Assembly (NCBI GenBank): GCA_023438885.1
Contig: JAEXPS010000136.1
Location: forward strand, 1 to 7,458
Length of the DNA stretch: 7,458 nucleotides
Reading direction: 5' to 3'
Source: Actinomycetes bacterium
GTDB taxonomy: Bacteria; Actinomycetota; Actinomycetes; Actinomycetales; Cellulomonadaceae
A program made the position numbers and the translations under genes. The first letter of the stretch is position 1; each line of letters opens with the position of its first letter. The notes beneath the pieces were generated by a model, which saw only the letters and a program-made list of their open reading frames with translations, ran no database searches and was not told the origin of the DNA. Of the stretch, positions 1 through 5,591 are shown one piece after another.

Positions 1-351
1 TGACCCGAACGGGCCAGATCCACAGCTCGACGCCGGAACTCCGGCGGCTTGGCAGCAGGCATCCAGGACTCCTCTCCGAGGCGATCATCACCTCAGACCA
101 GGTGTCCGGAGAAGCGGGTCAGGCTCCAGGAGCGGAGTCGGGAAGTGAGGGCCGGCGGCGCGGGCGGAGGGTCGGGGCGGACGGTGCGGGGGTGGGCGCG
201 GGAGGTCGGTCGGGGCGGGCAGAAGGTGTGTGACTCGTCTGGCACTCATCGGCAACCGACGTTGTCGCAGCGTCGAGCAGACACGCGCCGCCCGGGGAAG
301 AGATCGCGGCCCAACTACGATGAGTCCATCTCGTCGATCCGGGGGAAGTGC
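1..351. other. G-rich stretch without a supported gene
   Basis: No credible coding sequence is seen in these 351 bases. The plus-strand frame of the next gene stays open back to an ATG at 49. That extension translates to Arg/Gly/Ser-rich low-complexity protein unlike the AlbA-family N-terminus, so I treat it as non-coding. Bases 31-46 form a perfect 6-bp stem with a 4-base loop (CGCCGG AACT CCGGCG), which could end transcription of a gene lying to the left. Bases 160-220 carry many G runs, and the 11-mer GGTCGGGGCGG occurs at 170-180 and again at 208-218. A weak -10-like TACGAT at 315-320 lies ahead of the following gene but has no convincing -35. Confidence 0.5.
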
Positions 352-1815
352 GTGGGCCTGTCGCCTGAAGAAGCCGAGTTCCTCCTCGCCGACCTGTGCC
401 GTGAACCCCGCGAGACGCCCTGGCTGGAGTTCAAGGAGAACAAGGCCGAGCCTCAGGAGATCGGCGAATACGTCTCGGCCCTCGCGAACGCCGCGGTGCT
501 CGCAGGGCGTGTCCGGGCCTACATGGTCTGGGGTGTCCGCGACGCGGATCACCAGATCGTGGGCACACGCTTCGCCCCCGAGACGCTGAAGGTCGGCAAC
601 GAGGACTTCATCCCGTGGCTCACACGCGGCCTCGAACCGCAGGTGACTCTGTCCTTCACCAAGGTTGAGGTGGGGAGCGCGCCCGTCTGGCTGCTTGAGA
701 TGTCCGCCGCACGCGAACGGCCGGTTGCCTTCTATGGGGCGGAGTTCATCCGGATCGGCTCGTACAAGAAGCGGCTCCGAGACAACCCCGACGCAGAACG
801 CCGGCTGTGGCGAGCATTCGAGCGAGAGGTCTTCGAGACCGGCGTCGCACGCGATCGCGTGCGCGAAGAGGACGTGCTCCAGCTTCTGGACTACCCGTCG
901 TACTTCCAGCTGCTCCAGGTCCCCTTGCCGGAGTCCCGGAAGGGGATCCTCGAACAACTTCACGCGGACAAGCTCATCAGGCCGTCACAGGTGGGCTGGA
1001 GCATCACGAATCTCGGCGCTGTCCTGTTTGCGCGCAACCTCGCGGACTTCGACAGCGTGTCACGCAAGCACGTCCGCGTGATCCAGTACCGCGGCAACAA
1101 CCGAGTCGAGACTATCCGCGAGCAGGTCGGCGGCAAGGGGTACGCCAGCGGCTTCGAGGGCCTGATCTCCTTCGTCAACGGGATCCTCCCGAGGAACGAG
1201 ATCATCGGCCAGGCGCTTCGCTCCGAGGAGGCGCTGTACCCGGAACTCGCGATCCGCGAACTCGTGGCGAACATGCTGATCCATCAGGACTTCTCGATCC
1301 CGGGTACCGGGCCGATGGTCGAGATCTTCAGCAACCGGATGGAGATCTCCAACCCCGGCGCCCCTCTGATCGACGCGCTCCGCTTCGTCGACTTGCCGCC
1401 GCGCTCACGTAACGAGTCGCTCGCGTCGATGATGCGTCGCGCACACATCTGCGAGGAGCGGGGCACGGGTTGGGACAAGGTCGCCTTCCAGGCTGAGCTG
1501 TTCCAACTGCCAGCGCCCTACGTCGAGGTGACGCCCGATCACACCAAGGCCGTGCTCCTCGCTCCCCAACCTCTGACGAGGATGGACCGGAACGACCGCG
1601 TCCGCGCCGTCTACCTCCACGCCTGCCTGCGTCATGTCAGCGGCGAGCGGACGACGAACGCGTCAGTGCGCAAGCGCTTCGGCATCCCCGACTCGAACAG
1701 CCCGCAGGCGTCGAGGCTTCTCAACGAAGCGCTCGATGAGCGCCTGATCGCGCTCCACGACGAGTCGGTGGGCTACCGCAACCGTCAGTACATCCCGTTC
1801 TGGGCAGCAGAGTGA
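352..1815 (+). CDS. AlbA_2 (Schlafen-type) / GHKL ATPase-domain protein with C-terminal winged helix
   Basis: This 487-residue protein has the layout of COG2865-like proteins, annotated as putative transcriptional regulators or RNA/DNA-binding ATP-binding proteins; their molecular role is poorly defined. Residues 24-31 (WLEFKENK) open the AlbA_2 nucleic-acid-binding domain, followed by YMVWGVRD at 58-65 and IVGTRF near 69-74. Residues 296-314 resemble a GHKL ATPase N-box (E303, N307, then HQDF at 311-314). NPGAPL at 334-339 and ERGTGWDKV at 369-377 (paired glycines) supply further nucleotide-pocket motifs. Residues 414-472 look like a winged helix. I chose GTG 352 because GGGGGAA at 341-347 is a plausible ribosome site and family similarity begins at VGLSPEEAEF; an in-frame ATG at 49 adds 101 low-complexity residues. 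The gene lies in the presumed mobile part beside the integrase and its third codon positions look less GC-biased than those of the exporter genes, consistent with cargo. Family assignment is firm; function is not. Confidence 0.82.
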   Translation: MGLSPEEAEFLLADLCREPRETPWLEFKENKAEPQEIGEYVSALANAAVLAGRVRAYMVWGVRDADHQIVGTRFAPETLKVGNEDFIPWLTRGLEPQVTLSFTKVEVGSAPVWLLEMSAARERPVAFYGAEFIRIGSYKKRLRDNPDAERRLWRAFEREVFETGVARDRVREEDVLQLLDYPSYFQLLQVPLPESRKGILEQLHADKLIRPSQVGWSITNLGAVLFARNLADFDSVSRKHVRVIQYRGNNRVETIREQVGGKGYASGFEGLISFVNGILPRNEIIGQALRSEEALYPELAIRELVANMLIHQDFSIPGTGPMVEIFSNRMEISNPGAPLIDALRFVDLPPRSRNESLASMMRRAHICEERGTGWDKVAFQAELFQLPAPYVEVTPDHTKAVLLAPQPLTRMDRNDRVRAVYLHACLRHVSGERTTNASVRKRFGIPDSNSPQASRLLNEALDERLIALHDESVGYRNRQYIPFWAAE

Positions 1816-1962
1816 CTTGCTTAACCGCAACTTGCCTGCGGCAACCTTCGCGCGTTGATCAACTCCTGCGTCTGCCCGGTTCGAAGCCGTGACCTGGGCT
1901 TACGCTCTTCCCTGGTTCCGGAGGTTCCTTAACTAGCTTCTGCGTGAGCGCGCCAGAGCCAG

Positions 1963-1985
1963 TTGTGAGGCCGCGAGCCTCGCAA
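1963..1985. terminator. Hairpin between convergent genes, candidate bidirectional terminator
   Basis: Bases 1963-1971 pair with 1977-1985 to give a 9-bp stem, with one T-G wobble at 1966/1982, around the 5-base loop CGCGA. It lies 36 bases past the integrase stop and about 150 bases past the AlbA-gene stop, where a shared terminator would be expected. Neither side has a T tract, so it would be a hairpin-only terminator of the kind often proposed for high-GC actinobacteria. A weaker 5-bp stem (CCGCA/TGCGG) sits at 1825-1841, close to the AlbA-gene stop. The rest of 1816-2021 holds nothing I recognise. Confidence 0.45.
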
Positions 1986-2021
1986 GACGCGAAGAGGTGG
2001 TCGGCACACGATCACCCAGCC

Positions 2022-3425
2022 TCAGGCGACACTCGGGTTGACCCCGATCGCCAGCCCGCCGAGCGCCTTCGCGGCCGCGTCGGCGGCGGCCTTCTGCTGG
2101 TCGGGCATCAGGTGCGCGTAGGTCTCGGTCGTCGTGGTGATCGACTCGTGGCCCAGCCTGCGCTGGAGCACGAACAGGTCCGTGCCCGCGGCGAGCATCC
2201 ATGACGCGTGCGTGTGTCGCAGGTCGTGCACCCGCGGGCGCTTGGTCAGCCGCGGCGCGTCCGGGTCCGGCGAGCCGTCGGCCTTCACCGGGTTGCACGC
2301 TGCGTCGAGCGCCGGCGTCCACGTGGACGTCCAGAAGCGCGACGACGAGAGCCACTGCCCCGTGGTGTTGGTGAACAGCAGCTCGTCGGGCGCCTTGGTC
2401 GCCAGCAACGGCAGCAGCACGTCGACGAGCTCGTCGGGCAGCGAGATGGTCCGACGAGCCCGCTTGGTCTTCGGCGGGCCGACGTAGTAGCGCGAGTCCT
2501 CGTCGCGCTTCCACGCCTTCGTCACGCGGATCGTCGCGGGGCGGGCGGAGACGTCGACATCGGACGCCGTCAGCGCCGTCGCCTCGCCGAAGCGCAGGCC
2601 GGTGGCGACGAGCGTGAGCACCAGCGGCTGGTAGAACGGCGCGACCTTCGACAGGAGCAGCGCGAACTCGTCGCGCGTCAGCACCGTCATCTCGTCGTGC
2701 GTCAGCTGGGACTTGGGCAGCGAGACCCCGACACAGGGGTTGTCGGGCCGGTAGCCGAGGCGCACGGCGGTCGTCATCGACGCCGAGAGAAGCCCGTGGA
2801 TGTTGGCGATGGTCTTGGGCGACAGCCCCTTGGCCGACAACCCGCGGATGAAGCCGGCGACCTCGCGGTAGCCGATCGAGCTCACTGGCGCGGCGCCGAG
2901 CAGCGGGCCGATGTGGTGGCGCAGGTAGCGCCCGTAGGAGGCACGCGCGTTCGGCCCGATCCCCGTCAGCAGGTCGATGTGCTCGCGCACCAGCGACGCG
3001 ATCGTCGGGCCGGCGAAGGGGGCCGACGACGAGGAGGTGAGCGACGCGCTGGTCGCGGCCGCCATCACACCGGCCACAGGTGAGCCGCTCGTCGATCGCG
3101 CGCCGGCCGGGGTCGGCCAACTTGTCGATCCGATTGTTGATCGCAGGGAGGCCGTCGGCGATCCGTTTGTCGATCGCTTCGTCGATCCCGCCGTGGACAA
3201 TGCGCCCTCGTCGTGCGCAGAAACCGACGCCGCAATCCGTGCAGCTTCCTTCGCCTGCCCGTGGGCCGCCTCGAGCAACTCGAGCGCGACGCGCGCCTCG
3301 TTCTTCGACGAGTAGGTCATGGACGACTGGCGGCCCGTGCGAGGGTCGCGCCACAGCACCGCGTACGCGGTGGAACCGTCCGCCCGACGGCGCTCACGAA
3401 GGGACGCCACGGGCCCGAGAGTCAC
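2022..3425 (-). CDS. Tyrosine recombinase / phage-type integrase
   Basis: This is a 467-residue site-specific recombinase that would integrate and excise the element next to ssrA. Residues 6-65 form the N-terminal arm-binding-like region (YAVLWRDPRTGRQSS and following). Residues 139-230 are the SAM-like core-binding domain (REHIDLLTG, then GLSPKTIANIHGLLS). The catalytic domain has R278 (ATGLRFGEAT), a candidate beta-hairpin lysine K319 (GPPKTKRARR), H400 and R403 (HDLRHTHASW), H426 (RRLGHES) and the nucleophile Y436 (TETYAHL), so it looks active. The start is GTG 3425 with a weak ribosome site; GTG at residue 6 is an alternative. Residues 76-117 are oddly Ser/Thr-rich, sit between conserved domains, and appear to be read out of their natural frame (see findings). 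At 467 residues it is longer than the roughly 400 usual for close actinobacterial integrases, from memory. It is transcribed in the same direction as ssrA, away from it. Confidence 0.92.
   Translation of the reverse strand: MTLGPVASLRERRRADGSTAYAVLWRDPRTGRQSSMTYSSKNEARVALELLEAAHGQAKEAARIAASVSAHDEGALSTAGSTKRSTNGSPTASLRSTIGSTSWPTPAGARSTSGSPVAGVMAAATSASLTSSSSAPFAGPTIASLVREHIDLLTGIGPNARASYGRYLRHHIGPLLGAAPVSSIGYREVAGFIRGLSAKGLSPKTIANIHGLLSASMTTAVRLGYRPDNPCVGVSLPKSQLTHDEMTVLTRDEFALLLSKVAPFYQPLVLTLVATGLRFGEATALTASDVDVSARPATIRVTKAWKRDEDSRYYVGPPKTKRARRTISLPDELVDVLLPLLATKAPDELLFTNTTGQWLSSSRFWTSTWTPALDAACNPVKADGSPDPDAPRLTKRPRVHDLRHTHASWMLAAGTDLFVLQRRLGHESITTTTETYAHLMPDQQKAAADAAAKALGGLAIGVNPSVA
3091..3187. 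repeat. In-phase GTCGATC-like repeat cluster inside the integrase gene
   Basis: GTCGATC occurs on the plus strand at 3091, 3124, 3169 and 3181, with variants GTTGATC at 3136 and GGCGATC at 3157. The spacings are 33, 12, 21, 12 and 12 bases, all multiples of three. In the minus-strand frame whose codons begin at positions divisible by three, each copy encodes Ile-Asp or a near variant, at 4-, 7- and 11-residue steps, as in an amphipathic helix. In the integrase frame the copies give recurring Ser-Thr pairs. Confidence 0.7.
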
Positions 3426-3439
3426 CCCGGCCGGCGCAG

Positions 3440-3469
3440 CGTGTCAACAGAAGAGAGTTCCGTGTCAAC
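3440..3469. promoter_or_regulatory. Two direct repeats CGTGTCAAC, 21 bp apart, upstream of the integrase
   Basis: CGTGTCAAC is found at 3440-3448 and 3461-3469, start to start 21 bp, which is two helical turns and puts both copies on one face of the DNA. On the minus strand each reads GTTGACACG and so contains a perfect -35-like TTGACA pointing at the integrase, but no good -10 lies 16-18 bp downstream of either. The position between the integrase start and the presumed attachment site suits arm-type integrase sites or excisionase sites. Both roles are inference; the repeat itself is directly visible. Confidence 0.5.
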
Positions 3470-3508
3470 GAAATCAGCGCCGCGAGGGACGAACTCGCAG
3501 GTCAGACA

Positions 3509-3545
3509 TGGTGGAGGTGGCGGGAATCGAACCCGCGTCCGATGA
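3509..3545 (-). other. Candidate attachment-site core at the ssrA 3' end
   Basis: Integrases encoded immediately downstream of, and co-oriented with, ssrA commonly recombine within the tmRNA 3' end. Here that is the T-arm and acceptor segment, intact through the encoded CCA at 3509-3511, which would let the tmRNA stay functional after integration. I chose the extent from the T-arm and acceptor, not from a measured repeat. No second copy of this sequence is seen in 1-3508, so the partner site should be further left. Confidence 0.4.
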
Positions 3546-3744
3546 CGTGGAACCAGGGCTTCTCCGGGCGCAGTCTGCTGAAGAGTTTCTCGGCCCCCAT
3601 CGATCACGCAGACAAGTCGTGGACGGGCCCAGTCACCTGTTAGTCCCCACAGCCGCGATGACGACGGCTGCGAGCAGTGGCTCTCTTGATGACGCCAGCT
3701 ACCGGGTCGAGAGCAATCCCGGGCTGACGGACTTCACAGCTCGC

Positions 3745-3783
3745 TCAGGCGGCGAGGGCGAAGTCGGTGCGCGTGTTATCGGC
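3745..3783 (-). other. tmRNA proteolysis-tag reading frame
   Basis: Twelve codons plus UGA encode ADNTRTDFALAA. The alanine carried by tmRNA would be added in front. The terminal ALAA is the part recognised by ClpXP-type proteases in characterised systems. The resume codon GCC at 3783-3781 is chosen because AUAGGU precedes it, resembling the AUAGUC ahead of the E. coli resume codon. Confidence 0.9.
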
Positions 3784-3912
3784 ACCTATGATTTGCGCGG
3801 AGCGTTGACGAGATAACCGCGCGTCCTCGGCCCGCTTCTCCTGGCTCGACGATCACCGTCGAAACCGATCACCCCCATGTTCAGTTGTCAACGCGCCCGT
3901 GGGCGCCTCGCA

Positions 3913-3918
3913 AGTCTA
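3913..3918 (-). promoter_or_regulatory. Candidate -10 element for ssrA
   Basis: TAGACT on the minus strand fits the TAnnnT pattern and would start transcription roughly 30 nt before the mature tmRNA 5' end, which RNase P is expected to generate. The hexamer 17 bp upstream (TGGGCT) is a poor -35. A perfect TTGACA at 3891-3886 lies only 9 bases from the mature 5' end and cannot serve as -35 for it. Confidence 0.25.
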
Positions 3919-3936
3919 CCGGCCAACGTCCGACGA

Positions 3937-3958
3937 GCCCACGGGATTCCCCGCGGGC
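3937..3958 (-). terminator. Hairpin just downstream of tetR
   Basis: CCCGCGGG and CCCGTGGG (minus strand) pair around the 4-base loop GAAT, with one G-U wobble, and a further G-C pair extends the stem to 9 bp. It starts 8 bases after the tetR stop codon and lies upstream of the ssrA promoter region, so it would insulate ssrA from tetR transcription. There is no T tract. Confidence 0.55.
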
Positions 3959-3966
3959 CGGCAGGG

Positions 3967-4731
3967 TCAGTCCGCCAGCAGGCGGTCGATGATCCGTCGC
4001 ACGGAGGCCGCGGCCTCGTCGGGCTCAGGAAGCAGCGGGCCGACGAGCGCACCGAGCGTGTGCACTGCCGCCAGCGCGAACGCCAGGTCCCGCTCCTCCT
4101 GGGTCGGCTCACCGCCGGCCTCGCCGGTGCGCGAGCGGTGCACCAGGGCCGCCGCGCCGTCATAGGCCGCGCCGAACAGCGGCGCCAGGTCGGCGCGCGC
4201 CTCGGGGTGCCGCAGCGCGTAGAGGTACAGCTCGAGAGCCAGCAGGGTCTGGCTCGTCTGCGTCTCGGCGGGCGAGTCCAGGCCGAACGCCGTGCGCAGG
4301 TCCGGGGTCTGCTCGGAGTCCTTGAGCGCGGCGTCGTCGGCCGTCAGCTCGCGGGCCAGCTCGAGGAACAGCTCCTCCTTTGAGCCGAAGTTCGCATAGA
4401 CCGCGCCCTTCGTGTAGCCGGCGGCGGCGGCGACGTCGCCCACCGAGGCGCCCTCGTAGCCCTTCTCCGCGAAGACCCGGCGCGCGGCGGCGAGCAGGTC
4501 CGCGCGCGTGCGCTCGGCCTTGGGGCTGCGCCGGGCCTCCCCGCGGTCCCACCCCATCTGCATCGTGGCGAGGTTGAGCTCGTGGGTGGCCTGCTTCAGC
4601 TCGTCCGTCAGCTCGCGGCCCGCCAGGGCGCCCGCACTGGCGAGCGTGTCGCCGAGGGCGCGTGAGAACGCCGCGGCCGCGTCGCGCAGGGCGGAAGCGG
4701 TCGAACGAACGTCGTCGTGCTCGGTACTCAT
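3967..4731 (-). CDS. TetR/AcrR-family transcriptional regulator with N-terminal helical extension
   Basis: A 254-residue DNA-binding repressor-type protein. The TetR_N helix-turn-helix spans about residues 75-125, with the recognisable GYEGASVGDVAAAAGYTKGA and VYANFGSKEELFLEL. The C-terminal part (about 160-254) is helical, as expected for ligand binding and dimerisation. I chose ATG 4731 (MSTEHDD) because GGGG lies just upstream; the ATG at 4746 would add five residues and has no spaced ribosome site. Most TetR proteins carry the HTH within the first 50-60 residues. Here about 70 predicted-helical residues precede it (RDAAAAFSRALGDTL, then DELKQATHELNLATMQMGW). The gene is divergent from the ABC exporter operon with tandem palindromes between them, so it probably represses that operon and itself. 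The inducer cannot be read from sequence. Confidence 0.9.
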   Translation of the reverse strand: MSTEHDDVRSTASALRDAAAAFSRALGDTLASAGALAGRELTDELKQATHELNLATMQMGWDRGEARRSPKAERTRADLLAAARRVFAEKGYEGASVGDVAAAAGYTKGAVYANFGSKEELFLELARELTADDAALKDSEQTPDLRTAFGLDSPAETQTSQTLLALELYLYALRHPEARADLAPLFGAAYDGAAALVHRSRTGEAGGEPTQEERDLAFALAAVHTLGALVGPLLPEPDEAAASVRRIIDRLLAD

Positions 4732-4745
4732 GACCCCATGGTACA

Positions 4746-4793
4746 TCCCGATCGGTATTGCGCATACCGGTCGGTACGCGATACCGTCCGGTC
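4746..4793. promoter_or_regulatory. Three tandem palindromic operators in the tetR/exporter divergent region
   Basis: Three 12-bp sites fit TACCG-NN-CGGTA: TCCCGATCGGTA at 4746-4757, TACCGGTCGGTA at 4765-4776 and TACCGTCCGGTC at 4782-4793, with start-to-start spacings of 19 and 17 bp. The middle site is perfect apart from its two central bases; each outer site has one arm mismatch. A further half-site, CGGTAC, lies at 4803-4808. Dyads of this kind between a tetR gene and its divergent target are typical TetR operators. They cover the likely promoter of the exporter operon (TTGCGC 4758-4763, TACCGT 4782-4787, 18-bp spacer), so bound repressor would block it. Confidence 0.7.
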
Positions 4794-4810
4794 GATTCCA
4801 AACGGTACGG

Positions 4811-4818
4811 AGGAGGAG
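4811..4818 (+). promoter_or_regulatory. Strong ribosome binding site of the ABC ATPase gene
   Basis: AGGAGGAG lies just before the ATG at 4821. It decides the start over an in-frame ATG at 4758, which lies inside the operator region and would add 21 residues foreign to ABC ATPases. Confidence 0.85.
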
Positions 4819-4820
4819 AC

Positions 4821-5591
4821 ATGGACGAGGTGCTGCGCATCGACGGCTTGCGCAAGCGCTACGGCAAGGGCGCCAAGGCCGTGCAGGCCAACGACGGTGT
4901 GGACCTGCGCGCCAGCGCGGGCCAGGTCGTCGGCCTGCTCGGCCACAACGGCGCGGGCAAGACGACCCTGGTCAACCAGGTGGTCGGTCTCGTGCTGCCC
5001 GACGAAGGCACCATTTCGCTCGGCGGCGTCGACGCGATCGCGCACCCAGAGCAGGCGCGGCGGCTGGCGAGCGTCCAGGCACAGGCGAACGTGCCCATCA
5101 CGGGGCTGACGCCGAGACGCGCGATCGACCTCGTCGGGCGCATCCGGGGCCTGAGCCGCACGGACGTGCGGCGACGCACCGACCACCTGCTCGAGGCCCT
5201 CGACCTCGGCCCGTGGGCGGACACCACCGCCGAGAAGGTCTCCGGCGGCGTGGCCCGCCTGGCGGCGTTCGCGATGGCCGTGGTCGCGCCCGGCAGGCTC
5301 GTGGTGCTCGACGAGCCCACCAACGACGTGGACCCCGTGCGGCGGCGCCTCCTGTGGACCGAGATCCGCCGGGTGGCCGACGAGGGCGCCGCGGTGCTCC
5401 TCGTCACGCACAACGTCCGTGAGGCCGAGACGGTGGTCGACCACGTGACGATCCTCGACCACGGCAAGGTGCTGGCCGACGGCACGCCGAGCTCGCTCGT
5501 CGGCTGGCACCAGGGCGAGTCGCTCGAGGACGTGTACATCCAGCTCGTCGGCCACGAGGCCGGCGCTCACGACGAGGAGGCCGTGGCGTGA
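4821..5591 (+). CDS. ABC-2 type exporter, ATP-binding subunit
   Basis: A 256-residue cytoplasmic ATPase that should power the membrane protein encoded next. Walker A is GHNGAGKT at 41-48. The Q-loop glutamine is Q86 or Q88 (SVQAQANV). The signature motif is VSGGVARLA at 140-148, a variant of LSGGQ seen in DrrA/CcmA-like exporter ATPases. Walker B is LVVLDEPTN at 160-168 with catalytic E165, followed by the D-loop NDVD (168-171) and switch histidine H197 (VTHNVREAE). All motifs needed for hydrolysis are present. The C-terminus is short, ending soon after DGTPSSLVG and VYIQLVGHEAG. Its stop codon overlaps the permease start (GTGA), implying translational coupling. Expression is probably controlled by the divergent TetR through the operators upstream. 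The substrate cannot be told from sequence; drugs, antibiotics or lipids are all possible for this class. Confidence 0.93.
   Translation: MDEVLRIDGLRKRYGKGAKAVQANDGVDLRASAGQVVGLLGHNGAGKTTLVNQVVGLVLPDEGTISLGGVDAIAHPEQARRLASVQAQANVPITGLTPRRAIDLVGRIRGLSRTDVRRRTDHLLEALDLGPWADTTAEKVSGGVARLAAFAMAVVAPGRLVVLDEPTNDVDPVRRRLLWTEIRRVADEGAAVLLVTHNVREAETVVDHVTILDHGKVLADGTPSSLVGWHQGESLEDVYIQLVGHEAGAHDEEAVA

Larger units (their letters stand above)
3509..3876 (-). ncRNA. ssrA: Transfer-messenger RNA (tmRNA)
   Basis: This 368-nt RNA rescues stalled ribosomes by trans-translation together with SmpB and tags the unfinished protein for proteolysis. The 5' end reads GGGGGUGAUCGGUUUCGAC, with the conserved GGUUUCGAC. 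The 3' end carries a T-arm (GCGGG-UUCGAUU-CCCGC at 3536-3520), then CACCUCC and encoded ACCA. GGGGGUG pairs with CACCUCC over seven positions including one G-U, which fixes both ends. The internal reading frame at 3783-3745 encodes ADNTRTDFALAA and then UGA, ending in the expected ALAA degradation signal; the resume codon is probably GCC, preceded by AUAGGU. The length matches other actinobacterial tmRNAs. smpB, often close by in bacteria, is not in the window. The gene forms the presumed chromosomal edge of the integrated element. Confidence 0.96.

Noticed and set aside
88..963. Minus-strand open frame of 291 codons opposite the AlbA gene
   Set aside because: No recognisable domain; it is antisense to a gene with clear AlbA_2 motifs, as expected in high-GC DNA.
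1878..1885. T-loop-like GGTTCGAA that might be a degenerate copy of the ssrA 3' end (second attachment site)
   Set aside because: Only 7-8 bases match, and it is in inverted orientation to what integration at ssrA would leave; no T stem forms around it.
2208..3083. Plus-strand open frame opposite the integrase
   Set aside because: Arg-rich low-complexity translation, a shadow of the integrase gene.
1933..3354. Minus-strand open frame of 473 codons across the integrase
   Set aside because: It overlaps the integrase, which carries every catalytic motif. Most of this frame is Arg/Ala/Gly-rich shadow coding; only the 3080-3200 part looks protein-like and is reported as a finding.
3463..3468. 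TTGACA (minus strand) as a clear integrase promoter
   Set aside because: The -35 hexamers are perfect but no acceptable -10 lies at 16-18 bp for either copy, so no promoter is claimed.
3080..3643. Plus-strand open frame running into the tmRNA gene
   Set aside because: The conserved-looking stretch WWRWRESNPRP is the antisense translation of the tmRNA T-arm, a common false ORF.
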